The notes: generated by a model not told the origin, from the sequence alone. A DNA stretch of 64,000 nucleotides from Sulfitobacter faviae (GCF_029870955.1 NZ_PGFQ01000001.1:1178001-1242000); one strand, 5' to 3'. Shown: positions 49,643 to 58,666, counted from the stretch's first letter. Numbers and translations are program-made.

Positions 49643-50706
49643 TTGCGTGAGAAAACCCGCGTCAGCGAGCTGCCGCCGATCCTGCTAGAGTGGTACGACA
49701 CCCATGCCCGCGCCCTGCCATGGCGGGTGCCGCCGCAGGACCGGATCGCCGGAGTCATGCCCGACCCCTACCGCATCTGGCTGAGCGAGGTCATGTTGCA
49801 GCAGACCACCGTGGCCACGGTAAAGGATTACTTCGCACGGTTCACCGCCCGCTGGCCGGATGTGGCCGCCCTCGCCGCTGCCGAGGATGCCGATGTGATG
49901 GCCGAATGGGCCGGGCTTGGCTATTACGCCCGCGCCCGCAACCTGCTGAAATGCGCGCGGGTGGTGGTGGATGAGCATGGCGGCAATTTCCCCGCGGATC
50001 ACGACGCGCTGCTGAAACTGCCGGGGATCGGGCCCTATACGGCGGCAGCGATTGCCTCCATCGCCTTCGATCTGCCCCATGCGGTGCTCGACGGCAATGT
50101 GGAGCGGGTGATGGCGCGGATCTATGACACCCACACGCCCCTGCCCGCCGCCAAGCCCGAGCTGATGGCCCGCGCCGCCGCCCTGACCCCGCGGCCCGGC
50201 CCGGCGACTATGCCCAAGCGGTGATGGATCTCGGCGCCACGATCTGCACCCCGAAATCCCCCGCCTGCGGCATTTGCCCTTGGCGCGATCCCTGCGCCGC
50301 GCGGGCGGAAGGCACGGCGGCGCTCTTGCCCAAGAAGACGCCGAAGAAACCGAAACCCATCCGTCACGGCACGGTCTATCTGGCAGAGCGCGAGGATGGC
50401 GCATGGCTGCTAGAGACGCGGCCCGAGAAGGGGCTGCTTGGCGGTATGCTCGGCTGGCCCGGCTCCGACTGGGTCGACACATCCGAGCCGCGGCCCGAAG
50501 GCATGCCGCCCTTGGCCGCCGATTGGCGCGCCCTGCCCGGCGAGGTGCGCCACACCTTCACCCATTTTCATCTGATGCTGACGGTACAGCACGCCCGGGT
50601 CGGCCATGACAGCCGCCCCGAAAACGGTGAATTCATCGGCCAGAACCAGTTCCGCCCCAGCGATCTGCCCACCGTCATGCGCAAAGCCTTCGACCTCGCG
50701 CGATAG
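49643..50706 (+). CDS. mutY: A/G-specific adenine glycosylase MutY (one frameshift in this sequence)
   Basis: Removes adenine mispaired with 8-oxoguanine. The N-terminal glycosylase part has RIWLSEVMLQQTTV (catalytic Glu), the helix-hairpin-helix KLPGIGPYTAAAI and VLDGNVERV (catalytic Asp). Then comes the [4Fe-4S] loop CTPKSPACGICPWRDPC, with the C-x6-C-x2-C-x5-C spacing. The C-terminal NUDIX-like domain has GAWLLETRPEKGLLGGMLGWP and HTFTHFHL. The C run at 50187-50190 is one base short; adding one C turns LTPRPGPAT into LTPAARPGDYAQAVMDLG and gives 354 residues. The start is TTG 49643 or a nearby alternative. Confidence 0.93.
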
Positions 50707-50772
50707 CGCCGCGTCAGGCTTTGAGCCTCGGATAAACTGCGGTATATCTGGCGCGCAACTATGAGGTGCCCC

Positions 50773-51921
50773 ATGGCCAACCGCATCATCGCCGCCCAAG
50801 ACCTCGCCCGTCTGTCGCGCGCCCTGCCTTTCTGGATGTCCCTGCTGCTGATCCCGCTGGCGTGGTTCTGTGCGGCGCAGGGCGGCTGGACCATCGCACT
50901 GCTGCCGCTGGTGACATGGTATCTGTTTTCAATGCTCGACGCGGTGCTGGGGTTGAACCTCGACAACGCCGATCTGGAGGCGACGGAAGATGACCTTTAT
51001 TGGTACCGCCTTGTCACCCTGCTCTGGACCCCGCTGCAATTCCTCACCGTCTTTGGCCTGATCTACTACGCCACACGCGCCGGGCATCTGGGCACGGCAG
51101 AGCGGATCTTTCTGTTCTTTGGCGTCGGCGTCATCACCGGCACCATCGGGATCAACTACAGCCATGAGCTGATGCACCAACGTAACAAGACCGAGCGGCG
51201 GCTGGCGGATATCCTGCTGGCCATGGTGCTATATTCGCATTTCCGGTCAGAGCATCTGCTGGTGCACCACCGCCATGTCGGCACCCCGCGCGACACGGTG
51301 ACGGCGCGCTACAACGAAGGGTTTCATCGCTTCTACCCCCGCGTGCTGCGCGAGTCGCTCACCTCGGCCTTCCAAGCGGAAAAGAACATGCTGGCCCGAA
51401 AGGGGCTGCCTTGGACCGATCCGGGCAATCCCTTTTTCAAATACTGGGCGCTGCAAGCCACCTTTTTGCTGCTGGCGCTGATCTTGGGCGGTTGGAGCGG
51501 GCTGGGCCTGTTCCTTGTCCAAGCCGGGGTGGCGATCTGGCAATTGGAACTGGTCAATTACATCGAACACTACGGGCTGACGCGCAAACATCTGGGCGGC
51601 GGAAAATATGAACATGTCCAGCCGCGCCATTCGTGGAACGCGGCACATAAGGCCAGCAACTGGCTGCTGATCAACCTGCAACGCCATTCCGATCACCACT
51701 ACAAACCCGACCGGCGCTTTCCGGTCTTGCAGACCTACGGCACGGGCGACGCGCCACAGCTTCCCTATGGCTATCCGGTGATGACCATGGCCGCCATGGT
51801 GCCGCCACTGTGGCGGCGCGTCATGAACCCGCGGGTGCGCAAATGGCGCGAGATGTATTACCCTGAGATCACCGATTGGAAAGCCTACAACAAGGCCAGC
51901 AATCCCCTGCCCCGGCTCTGA
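50773..51921 (+). CDS. alkB: alkane 1-monooxygenase (AlkB-type integral membrane di-iron hydroxylase)
   Basis: 382 residues from ATG 50773. All histidine boxes of AlkB are present: HELMHQ (131-136), EHLLVHHRHVG (160-170), NYIEHYGL (262-269) and LQRHSDHH (302-309). Six hydrophobic helices surround them (FWMSLLLIPLAWFCAA; LLPLVTWYLFSML; FLTVFGLIYYA; IFLFFGVGVITG; FLLLALILGG). It hydroxylates medium-chain alkanes with electrons from rubredoxin, which is not encoded nearby. The gene stands alone, between mutY and a response regulator. Confidence 0.93.
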   Translation: MANRIIAAQDLARLSRALPFWMSLLLIPLAWFCAAQGGWTIALLPLVTWYLFSMLDAVLGLNLDNADLEATEDDLYWYRLVTLLWTPLQFLTVFGLIYYATRAGHLGTAERIFLFFGVGVITGTIGINYSHELMHQRNKTERRLADILLAMVLYSHFRSEHLLVHHRHVGTPRDTVTARYNEGFHRFYPRVLRESLTSAFQAEKNMLARKGLPWTDPGNPFFKYWALQATFLLLALILGGWSGLGLFLVQAGVAIWQLELVNYIEHYGLTRKHLGGGKYEHVQPRHSWNAAHKASNWLLINLQRHSDHHYKPDRRFPVLQTYGTGDAPQLPYGYPVMTMAAMVPPLWRRVMNPRVRKWREMYYPEITDWKAYNKASNPLPRL

Positions 51922-51989
51922 ACACGGCAACGCAAAGTTAAACTTTGCCTGCCAGAAAAGCTGCGATTGTTACCAGTGGAGTGGTATTG

Positions 51990-52415
51990 ATGCAGCACCA
52001 ACAAACGCCCGCGCGGGCGGCCTATGATGGCACCTGTCTGATCGTCGAAGACAGTGAATTTGACAGAGAAAGGCTGCGCCGCGTTCTGGCCCGCGCCTAT
52101 GGCGGGATGCAGGTCGAATTCGCCCCCAGCATCGAAGCCGCACGCCGGGCGCTCCGCGCCGGGGACAAGGCGCTGATCCTGCTCGACAACAACCTGCCCG
52201 ATGGGCTGGGCGCAAATTTCGCGTTGGAACTGGCCTGTGATCATCGCCACGCTCAAACCCCCGTCATCATGCTCAGCGATTGGCCCTCTCCGATCATGTG
52301 GGAGAAAGCCGCCTCTGCCGGGGTGCTCTATGTGGTGAATAAATGCGACTTCGATGCCAGCTACCTCGCCGCTGCGCTGCGCGCGCTTCAGGGCCGCAAC
52401 CGGCAGATGCATTAG
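51990..52415 (+). CDS. single-domain response regulator
   Basis: 141 residues, a receiver domain with no output domain. Acidic pair IVEDSEF near residue 20, phosphoacceptor Asp66 in LILLDNNLPDG, the Ser of MLSDW in place of Thr, and the Lys of VVNKCDF. Such proteins act by phosphotransfer or protein binding. No histidine kinase is adjacent; the Hpt-like protein at 58289 and the orphan OmpR-type regulator are elsewhere. GGAGTGG precedes ATG 51990; the frame extends upstream to 51945. Confidence 0.85.
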   Translation: MQHQQTPARAAYDGTCLIVEDSEFDRERLRRVLARAYGGMQVEFAPSIEAARRALRAGDKALILLDNNLPDGLGANFALELACDHRHAQTPVIMLSDWPSPIMWEKAASAGVLYVVNKCDFDASYLAAALRALQGRNRQMH

Positions 52416-52441
52416 GCCAGCCTCACAGAAAAAGCAGAACC

Positions 52442-52467
52442 AAAAAAACCCCGCCATTGGGCGGGGT
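52442..52467 (-). terminator. intrinsic terminator after ccrM
   Basis: On the minus strand, arms ACCCCGCC and GGCGGGGT with a CAAT loop are followed by a T run. It is preceded by a second, larger hairpin (52475-52518). Confidence 0.88.
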
Positions 52468-52474
52468 CAAGGTA

Positions 52475-52518
52475 GGCACCCGTGTGCATGCCCCTCACGC
52501 AGAGGGGCCACGGGTGCC
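52475..52518. repeat. long bulged inverted repeat between the convergent response-regulator and ccrM genes
   Basis: Perfect 10-base outer arms GGCACCCGTG (52475-52484) and CACGGGTGCC (52509-52518) enclose inner arms CCCCTC (52491-52496) and GAGGGG (52502-52507). It lies just before the ccrM terminator. It could stabilise the 3' end of the ccrM mRNA or be a single copy of a palindromic repeat; I see no second copy in the window. Confidence 0.6.
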
Positions 52519-52544
52519 GGCGGTGTTCGATTATCCGGGGTGGA

Positions 52545-53654
<1,110 letters not shown>

Positions 53655-53664
53655 TCATTACCCG

Positions 53665-53736
53665 GCGCTTAAGCGCTCATTGGTTGTGGATAAAATGAGC
53701 CATCAGAGAATCGTGGTCAATTTCTTTTTTGAATCA
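53665..53736 (-). promoter_or_regulatory. candidate ccrM promoter with DnaA box, GANTC sites and palindrome
   Basis: Read on the minus strand, TTGACC (53715-53720) and ATTTTA (53691-53696) form a plausible -35/-10 pair 18 nt apart. A GATTC methylation site lies in the spacer (53708-53712) and another upstream at 53731-53735, overlapping the rnhB stop. A sequence identical to the DnaA-box consensus TTATCCACA overlaps the -10 (53685-53693). A perfect 12-bp palindrome GCGCTTAAGCGC (53665-53676) follows in the leader. All four are seen directly; their roles are inferred from Caulobacter-type cell-cycle control. Confidence 0.6.
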
Positions 53737-54363
53737 ATCGGTTAACAAATTGGCTTGATACAAGATATTGTGTACCGGTTTGAACAAACGTCTATGGTGT
53801 GGGGTGACACCAAGATCCTGCAGGGCGGCGATGTGGCTTTTCGAGCCATAGCCCATATTGGTTTCCCAACCGTAACCCGGATGCTGTTGCGCCAAATCCA
53901 CCATGAGGTTATCGCGCACGGTTTTCGCAACAATAGAAGCCGCCGAGATCGACAGACAGCGCGCATCGCCCTTCACCACAGGTTGCGCGGGCAGCGCCAA
54001 ATCACGCGGAAGCATATTGCCGTCGATCAGCGCATAGTCCGCTTTGCAGGCCAAACCGGCCAAGGCGCGGGTCATGGCCAGATGGCTGGCACGCAAGATG
54101 TTGTGTTCCTCGATCTCTTCGACCGTGGCATGGGCCACGCAGACCACGGCGACCGACATGATCTCTTCATAAAGCTTTTCACGGGCGCGGGCGGTCAGTT
54201 TCTTGGAATCGTTCAGCCCCTCGGGGATCTGCCCTTCGGCAAAGACCACGGCGGCGGCAGTGACCGGCCCGGCCAGCGGGCCACGGCCCACTTCATCCAC
54301 ACCGGCGATGGTGCGAAAGCCGCGGGTCATCGCCCCGCGTTCGAGTTCATAGTCAGGTATCAT
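53734..54363 (-). CDS. rnhB: ribonuclease HII
   Basis: 209 residues from ATG 54363 (MIPDYELERG). It removes ribonucleotides from RNA-DNA hybrids. Acidic catalytic motif AGVDEVGRGPLAGP with Asp23 and Glu24, NDSKKLT, the Asp of YALIDGN, and SISAASIVAKTVRD with the last acidic residue; the C-terminus has GYGSKSHIAALQDLGVTPHHRR. The frame is open upstream to 54474, but the added residues are not conserved. It is 88 nt upstream of ccrM on the same strand. Confidence 0.95.
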   Translation of the reverse strand: MIPDYELERGAMTRGFRTIAGVDEVGRGPLAGPVTAAAVVFAEGQIPEGLNDSKKLTARAREKLYEEIMSVAVVCVAHATVEEIEEHNILRASHLAMTRALAGLACKADYALIDGNMLPRDLALPAQPVVKGDARCLSISAASIVAKTVRDNLMVDLAQQHPGYGWETNMGYGSKSHIAALQDLGVTPHHRRLFKPVHNILYQANLLTD

Positions 54364-54400
54364 GGGGCTGGTGAAACCGCATGCGCCCCTAAGGTGCAAC

Positions 54401-54439
54401 AGAAAAGAGAAAGGGGAGGCGCCCGAACACCCCCCTTTC
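54401..54439 (-). terminator. intrinsic terminator upstream of rnhB
   Basis: Arms GAAAGGGG and CCCCTTTC (54409-54416 and 54432-54439 on the plus strand) are followed on the minus strand by TCTTTTCT. It ends the transcript of the minus-strand gene that stops at 54487. Confidence 0.75.
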
Positions 54440-54486
54440 AAAACCCGAGCGACAGGGACGTGCCGCTCGGTCAAGGCACGCCGGAT

Positions 54487-55094
54487 TTACCGACGCGCCA
54501 AGCTGTAACCCGAGTCGCGCAGACAGCGGGCGTCATAGCCGTAGCGCGCGCCCTCGGCGGTACTGACGCGTTTGGCGCAGTAGCGGGGCAGGCGATCGGC
54601 ATAGGAGTAATTCTTTTCAAGGCAGGGCTCGCCAAACATCATGACCTTGCCCTCATCGCCCTCATAGCTGCGAAAACACTGCTGCGGCAGGAGCTTGCGG
54701 TCCACGCGCTCAGGCAGGGGGCGCACTTCGCGCTCAGGGTAAGTGGCACGGTCGCGCTCAGGGTAAGTGGCACGGTCGCGCTCAGGGCGGGTCCAGTCGC
54801 TGCTGCGGCGCGGCGCGGGCGCGGGTCAACATAGGGGCGCGGATGGGGCCGCTTGGAAACCGTGGGGTAATACCGGGGCGCCTCATAGACCGGCGCGGCA
54901 CGGCGACGGGTCACGGTCTCACGCTCTTTGCGCTCTTTGTTGTTGTCGTAGATCATCTTGCCCACGATCGCGACACCCGCAATCGCGGCGAGCGTGCGCA
55001 GCACCTCTTTTTCATCGGCAGCAGCCGGGCGGGCGTCAAAGGCAGTGATGGCAACCGACAGGGCGGCGATGGTAGCAATGAACTTGCGGTACAT
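54487..55094 (-). CDS. exported protein of unknown function with PERDRATY repeat (one frameshift)
   Basis: 202 residues after repair. An N-terminal hydrophobic signal (MYRKFIATIAALSVAITAF) is followed by a second hydrophobic stretch (LRTLAAIAGVAIVGKMIYD), a basic Arg/Pro-rich region (RRRAAPVYEAPRYYPT), then an eight-residue unit PERDRATY present twice, encoded by a 24-nt direct repeat. The C-terminal part has four cysteines (QQCFRSY, EPCLEK, PRYCAKR, ARCLRD), probably two disulfides. The run 54823-54825 is one base short; adding one joins PYVDPAPAPRRSSDWT. I do not recognise a named family. Confidence 0.65.
54731..54787. repeat. 24-bp tandem direct repeat inside the exported-protein gene
   Basis: Two identical 24-base copies (54731-54754 and 54755-54778; they start CGCTCAGGGTAAG) and a nine-base partial third. 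The length is a multiple of three, so copies can be gained or lost without changing the frame. Each codes for one PERDRATY unit. Confidence 0.85.
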
Positions 55095-55245
55095 GGGTCT
55101 GGTCCCTTCTCGTTATCGGCGCGTTTCGCTGCGCCCTTGATCCTCTGCGGCCATAACTCGGGGGCCGCGTATCGGTTCGTGTGTCTGTTGGTGCCACCAA
55201 ACTGGGATGAGGGCCAAAGACAGGCAATAACAGGGGGGCGCTATC

Positions 55246-55279
55246 CAATAACAAGGCGCTCAAAACGCCTTGGTTATTG
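55246..55279. promoter_or_regulatory. 13-bp inverted repeat with one bulged base between divergent genes
   Basis: CAATAACAAGGCG (55246-55258) pairs with CGCCTTGGTTATTG (55266-55279) with a single extra G and a seven-base loop. It lies 33 nt before ATG 55312 and about 150 nt from the divergent start at 55094. A further CAATAAC copy is at 55224-55230. It could be an operator for both genes or an mRNA hairpin; there is no T run to make it a terminator. Confidence 0.5.
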
Positions 55280-55311
55280 AATATCAGCGGGTGAAAGCGC
55301 ATTAAAAACAT

Positions 55312-55605
55312 ATGAAAAACCCATGTCTCTCATTGCTGACCGCGCTGGCGGTCATTCTGGCCCTGCCCGCCGCGGCAACGGCTGGATGCTTTGCCGATTA
55401 CAAGGCCAAGCAAGACAATCCGCTGCGCCTTCACTATGGGGTGGCGCAGATCTCCGGGGCCTGTGAGCCAGCCTCCGCCGAAACCGAACTCACGCCGCGT
55501 CTTGCAGCGGAGGGCTGGACATTGTTGAATGTGCTGTCTGTTTTCGGGGACGAAGGCTTGGATCAAAGGAAAGACAGTGCAGGAACATTCTACCTCCGCT
55601 TCTGA
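55312..55605 (+). CDS. small secreted protein of unknown function
   Basis: 97 residues. Signal peptide MKNPCLSLLTALAVILALPAAATA, mature part beginning GCFADYKAKQDNPLRLHYGVAQI. Cysteines at CFAD and GACEP may pair. The C-terminal part (GWTLLNVLSVFGDEGLDQRK) is similar to short periplasmic proteins common in Rhodobacterales, with no assigned function. It overlaps the next gene if that starts at GTG 55577, suggesting an operon. Confidence 0.72.
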   Translation: MKNPCLSLLTALAVILALPAAATAGCFADYKAKQDNPLRLHYGVAQISGACEPASAETELTPRLAAEGWTLLNVLSVFGDEGLDQRKDSAGTFYLRF

Positions 55606-56281
55606 CATGCGCAGATTTGGCGGGCGTTTCGTGATCGGTGGCATCGCCGCCGTGGTCGCCGTGCTTTTGGTCGGGGCGCTTGTGCTGCTCTGGGCGCTGC
55701 CGGATGCGAACGTCTTTAACGCCCGGGTCGAGCGGATCTTTATCGAGAACGACGATCTGACCACCCAGGCCGAGATCAAGCTGCTGGAAATCCTCGCCCA
55801 GTCCGGCACCGCCTTTTCCGAGACTTTGGCCAGCTACCGCATCGTGATCGTGGTGCTTTTGGTCTTTGCCAGCGCCATGCTGGTCGCGGCGATGGTGTTT
55901 CTGTTCATGCTGATCGGCTTCAACCGCCGCATGGCCCAGATTGAGCGGACGGGCATCCAGGTCAATTCCCTGCTGATCAGCCGGGAAGAGAATACCGTCT
56001 ATCTCAACAACCTCGGCTTCAAACTGACGGCTGCTGCGATGGAGACGATGTCGGTCCTTGCCGAGGCGCGGATGGATGACGACGTGCTGTCGGGTTCCGA
56101 GATTGAAGGCATGATCTCGGGCCGCAGCCCTGCCGACTGTGATGAGGCCGCCGGTGCCACGCGGATCAAACGCCTGCGCGACACGCTTGGCAACCAGCTG
56201 GTGTCGGAACTGCTGGTCAAGAACATCGCCCGGCGCGGCTATATGCTGGCGATCAACAAGGACGTGATCAAGGTTCTTTAA
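55577..56281 (+). CDS. membrane-anchored protein with C-terminal OmpR/PhoB-like winged helix
   Basis: 234 residues from GTG 55577, which has AAAGGAAA upstream; ATG 55607 is the alternative and lacks a ribosome-binding site. Two transmembrane segments (about 17-41, IGGIAAVVAVLLVGALVLLW; and 88-114, RIVIVVLLVFASAMLVAAMVF) flank a short periplasmic loop. Residues 130-225 read like a winged helix of the OmpR type: NNLGFKLTAAAMETMSVLAEA, DVLSGSEIEGMISG, RIKRLRDTLGN and VKNIARRGYML. This is the reverse layout of ToxR/CadC proteins. DNA binding from the membrane is plausible; the target is unknown. Confidence 0.6.
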   Translation: MQEHSTSASDMRRFGGRFVIGGIAAVVAVLLVGALVLLWALPDANVFNARVERIFIENDDLTTQAEIKLLEILAQSGTAFSETLASYRIVIVVLLVFASAMLVAAMVFLFMLIGFNRRMAQIERTGIQVNSLLISREENTVYLNNLGFKLTAAAMETMSVLAEARMDDDVLSGSEIEGMISGRSPADCDEAAGATRIKRLRDTLGNQLVSELLVKNIARRGYMLAINKDVIKVL

Positions 56282-56389
56282 CCCCGGCAAAGCGCCGCCC
56301 TGCCCCGCCCGCGCACGGCTGGCCCTAGCCAATGCCCCGCAGGCACGTTAAATGGCGTCAAATTAAATTGGACAGACTGGAGTAATCAG

Positions 56390-57412
56390 ATGGGTTATCG
56401 CGTCGCCGTCGTCGGTGCCACAGGCAATGTGGGCCGTGAAATGTTGAATATCCTTGCGGAGCGTCAGTTCCCCGTGGACGAGATCGTGGCTCTTGCCAGC
56501 CGCCGTTCGCTCGGGACTGAGATCACCTTCGGGGACAAGACCCTCAAGACCAAAGACCTCGACACTTTCGATTTCACCGGCTGGGACATGGCGCTTTTCG
56601 CCGTGGGCTCCGAGGCGACCAAGAAATACGCGCCCGCCGCTGCCAAAGCGGGCTGCGTGGTGATCGATAACTCTTCGCTCTACCGCTACGACAACGAAGT
56701 GCCGCTGATCGTGCCGGAGGTGAACCCCGAAGACGTGCACGGTTATTCCAAGAAGAACATCATCGCCAACCCCAACTGCTCCACCGCGCAGATGGTCGTG
56801 GCGCTGAAGCCGCTGCATGACCGCGCCAAGATCAAGCGCGTCGTGGTTAGCACCTACCAGTCGGTTTCCGGCTCGGGCAAAGAGGCCATCGACGAGCTCT
56901 GGGACCAGACCAAATCGGTCTACAACCCGACCGACAATTACGAGGCCAAGGTCTACCCCAAGCAGATCGCCTTTAACGTGATTCCGCATATCGACGTCTT
57001 CCTCGAAGACGGTTCGACCAAGGAAGAATGGAAGATGGTCGCCGAGACCAAGAAGATCGTCGATCCGTCGATCAAGGTCACCGCGACCTGCGTGCGCGTG
57101 CCGGTTTTCGTGGGCCATGCGGAATCGATCAACATCGAATTCGAAGACCACCTTGATGAAGCCGAAGCCCGCGACATCCTGCGCGAAGCGCCGGGCATCA
57201 TGGTGATCGACAAGCGCGAAGACGGCGGCTACGTCACGCCGGTGGAATGCGTCGGCGATTTCGCCACCTTCATCAGCCGCATCCGTCAGGACAGCACCAT
57301 CGACAACGGCATCAACCTGTGGTGCGTCAGCGACAACCTGCGCAAGGGTGCCGCCCTGAACGCCGTGCAGATCGCCGAGCTGCTGGGCCGCGAAGTGCTG
57401 AAAAAGGGCTGA
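56390..57412 (+). CDS. asd: aspartate-semialdehyde dehydrogenase
   Basis: 340 residues. Makes aspartate semialdehyde for lysine, threonine and methionine. NADP site VAVVGATGNVGREML at the start; nucleophilic Cys130 in NPNCSTAQM; further STYQSVSGSGKEAID, CVRVPVFVGHAESI and NLRKGAALNAVQIAE at the C-terminus. The protein matches the alphaproteobacterial type. A terminator follows (57438-57463). It is 108 nt from the winged-helix gene and probably has its own promoter. Confidence 0.97.
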   Translation: MGYRVAVVGATGNVGREMLNILAERQFPVDEIVALASRRSLGTEITFGDKTLKTKDLDTFDFTGWDMALFAVGSEATKKYAPAAAKAGCVVIDNSSLYRYDNEVPLIVPEVNPEDVHGYSKKNIIANPNCSTAQMVVALKPLHDRAKIKRVVVSTYQSVSGSGKEAIDELWDQTKSVYNPTDNYEAKVYPKQIAFNVIPHIDVFLEDGSTKEEWKMVAETKKIVDPSIKVTATCVRVPVFVGHAESINIEFEDHLDEAEARDILREAPGIMVIDKREDGGYVTPVECVGDFATFISRIRQDSTIDNGINLWCVSDNLRKGAALNAVQIAELLGREVLKKG

Positions 57413-57437
57413 GGTTCAGCCTTAGCATAGAAACAAG

Positions 57438-57463
57438 AAAGGGGGCCAATCGGCCCCCTTTTT
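57438..57463. terminator. intrinsic terminator after asd
   Basis: Arms AAAGGGGGCC and GGCCCCCTTT with an AATC loop and T bases on the plus strand. The flanking A bases on the other side could also serve the convergent carbonic anhydrase gene. Confidence 0.88.
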
Positions 57464-57484
57464 CGTTCTACGATTCATCGACGG

Positions 57485-58135
57485 TCAGACCGGCTCAAAC
57501 GCGCCCAATTCGGGCAAGTAATGCTCCAACCCGCCCTCGCCGATGTCGGTCCAAAGACCGTGCAACGACAACTCGTCCTTCTCGACCGCCTCTTTCAGCC
57601 ATGGGAAGGTCATCAGGTTTTCCAGCGAGGTGACAACGGCGAGCTTCTCGAGCTGACGCTCCTGCTCGCGCTTGTCCTTGATGCTGGACACGGAATCGAA
57701 GGTCGGGCGCAGGATGTCCATCCAGCGGCCCACGAAACTGTCTTTCTTCTCAAGCTCCGGCGCCTCGCCCCGGCACATGGCGGCACAGCCCGCCACACCG
57801 CCGCAGCTGGAATGGCCCAACACGATCACATGCGCGACCTTCAGCGCCGTCACCGCATATTCGATCGCCGCCGAGGTGCCGTGCTGGTTGCCGTCGGGCT
57901 GGTAAGGCGGCACGAGGTTGGCGATGTTGCGGTGAATAAAGAACTCGCCCTGATCGGCCCCGAAGATCGAGGTCACATGCACCCGGCTGTCGCAGCAGGA
58001 AATTACCATGGCGCGTGGATGCTGCCCTTCGGAAGCAAGGCGGCGATACCACGACTGGTTCTCGGCATAGCCGGTCGCCTTCCACCCGTGATAGCGTTGC
58101 AACAGATACGACGGCAGAGCCTTGGCCTTGTCCAT
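57485..58135 (-). CDS. beta-class carbonic anhydrase
   Basis: 216 residues. Interconverts carbon dioxide and bicarbonate. Zinc ligands are visible: Cys47 in VISCCDSRV (with Asp49 and Arg51 of the CxDSR motif), His108 and Cys111 in VLGHSSCGGV. FFIHRNIANLVPPY and AIEYAVTALKV are further conserved segments. The start ATG 58135 (MDKAKALPSYL) follows AGGGACG. Its promoter region is shared with the Hpt-like gene in the opposite direction. Confidence 0.95.
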   Translation of the reverse strand: MDKAKALPSYLLQRYHGWKATGYAENQSWYRRLASEGQHPRAMVISCCDSRVHVTSIFGADQGEFFIHRNIANLVPPYQPDGNQHGTSAAIEYAVTALKVAHVIVLGHSSCGGVAGCAAMCRGEAPELEKKDSFVGRWMDILRPTFDSVSSIKDKREQERQLEKLAVVTSLENLMTFPWLKEAVEKDELSLHGLWTDIGEGGLEHYLPELGAFEPV

Positions 58136-58288
58136 GTGTAAACGTCCCTAATGCGTGATGCGGTTTTAGCGCAGATAGCGCAAATGCCATACGAATTCGA
58201 GAGAAAAGGCACAATCATCGCAACCCTTTGCACACCTTCATGCGCCATATTGCCCTTAGGCCGTGGGGGCGATCGAAGGATGACTGGA

Positions 58289-58666
58289 ATGCAACTTATG
58301 CAAATTCGCCCGACCGAACAGGTCTGCGTCGATCAAGAGCGGCTGGCGCTGCTCTACACACAACTGGGTGAGGTGGGAGCCGAAGATGTTCTCTGCCGCG
58401 CGATGGAGGAATTGGCCCTGCGCCTGTCCCATTGCAAAAGGCTCCATGAGGGCCAAGACCGCGCCGGGCTGCGCAAAAGCGTGCACCGCCTGATCGCCAT
58501 CGCCGATCAAATCGGCATGGCGCTCGTCGCTCGGGTGGCGGCGGATGTGATGGCCTGTATCGACGCGGGGGATGAGACCGCCACCGCGGCCACGCTGTCG
58601 CGCCTGATCCGCAGCGGCGAACGGTCGCTGACCGCGATATGGGACCTGCCAGAGATCACGATCTGA
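58289..58666 (+). CDS. Hpt-like histidine phosphotransfer domain protein
   Basis: 125 residues from ATG 58289 (AAGGA 8 nt upstream; ATG 58280 possible). Predicted all-helical. The helix LRKSVHRLIAIADQIGMALVARVAADV places His66 where Hpt domains carry the phosphorylated histidine (H-x-L-x-x-x-A-x-x-x-G), though the usual Lys-Gly after it is replaced by Ile-Ala. It may be a phosphotransfer protein or a degenerate relative. No kinase is adjacent; the lone response regulators in the window are candidate partners. Confidence 0.55.
   Translation: MQLMQIRPTEQVCVDQERLALLYTQLGEVGAEDVLCRAMEELALRLSHCKRLHEGQDRAGLRKSVHRLIAIADQIGMALVARVAADVMACIDAGDETATAATLSRLIRSGERSLTAIWDLPEITI

Noticed and set aside
52475..52518. 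CRISPR or mobile repeat at the ccrM 3' end
   Set aside because: Single copy, no spacers, no target-site duplication or transposase nearby.
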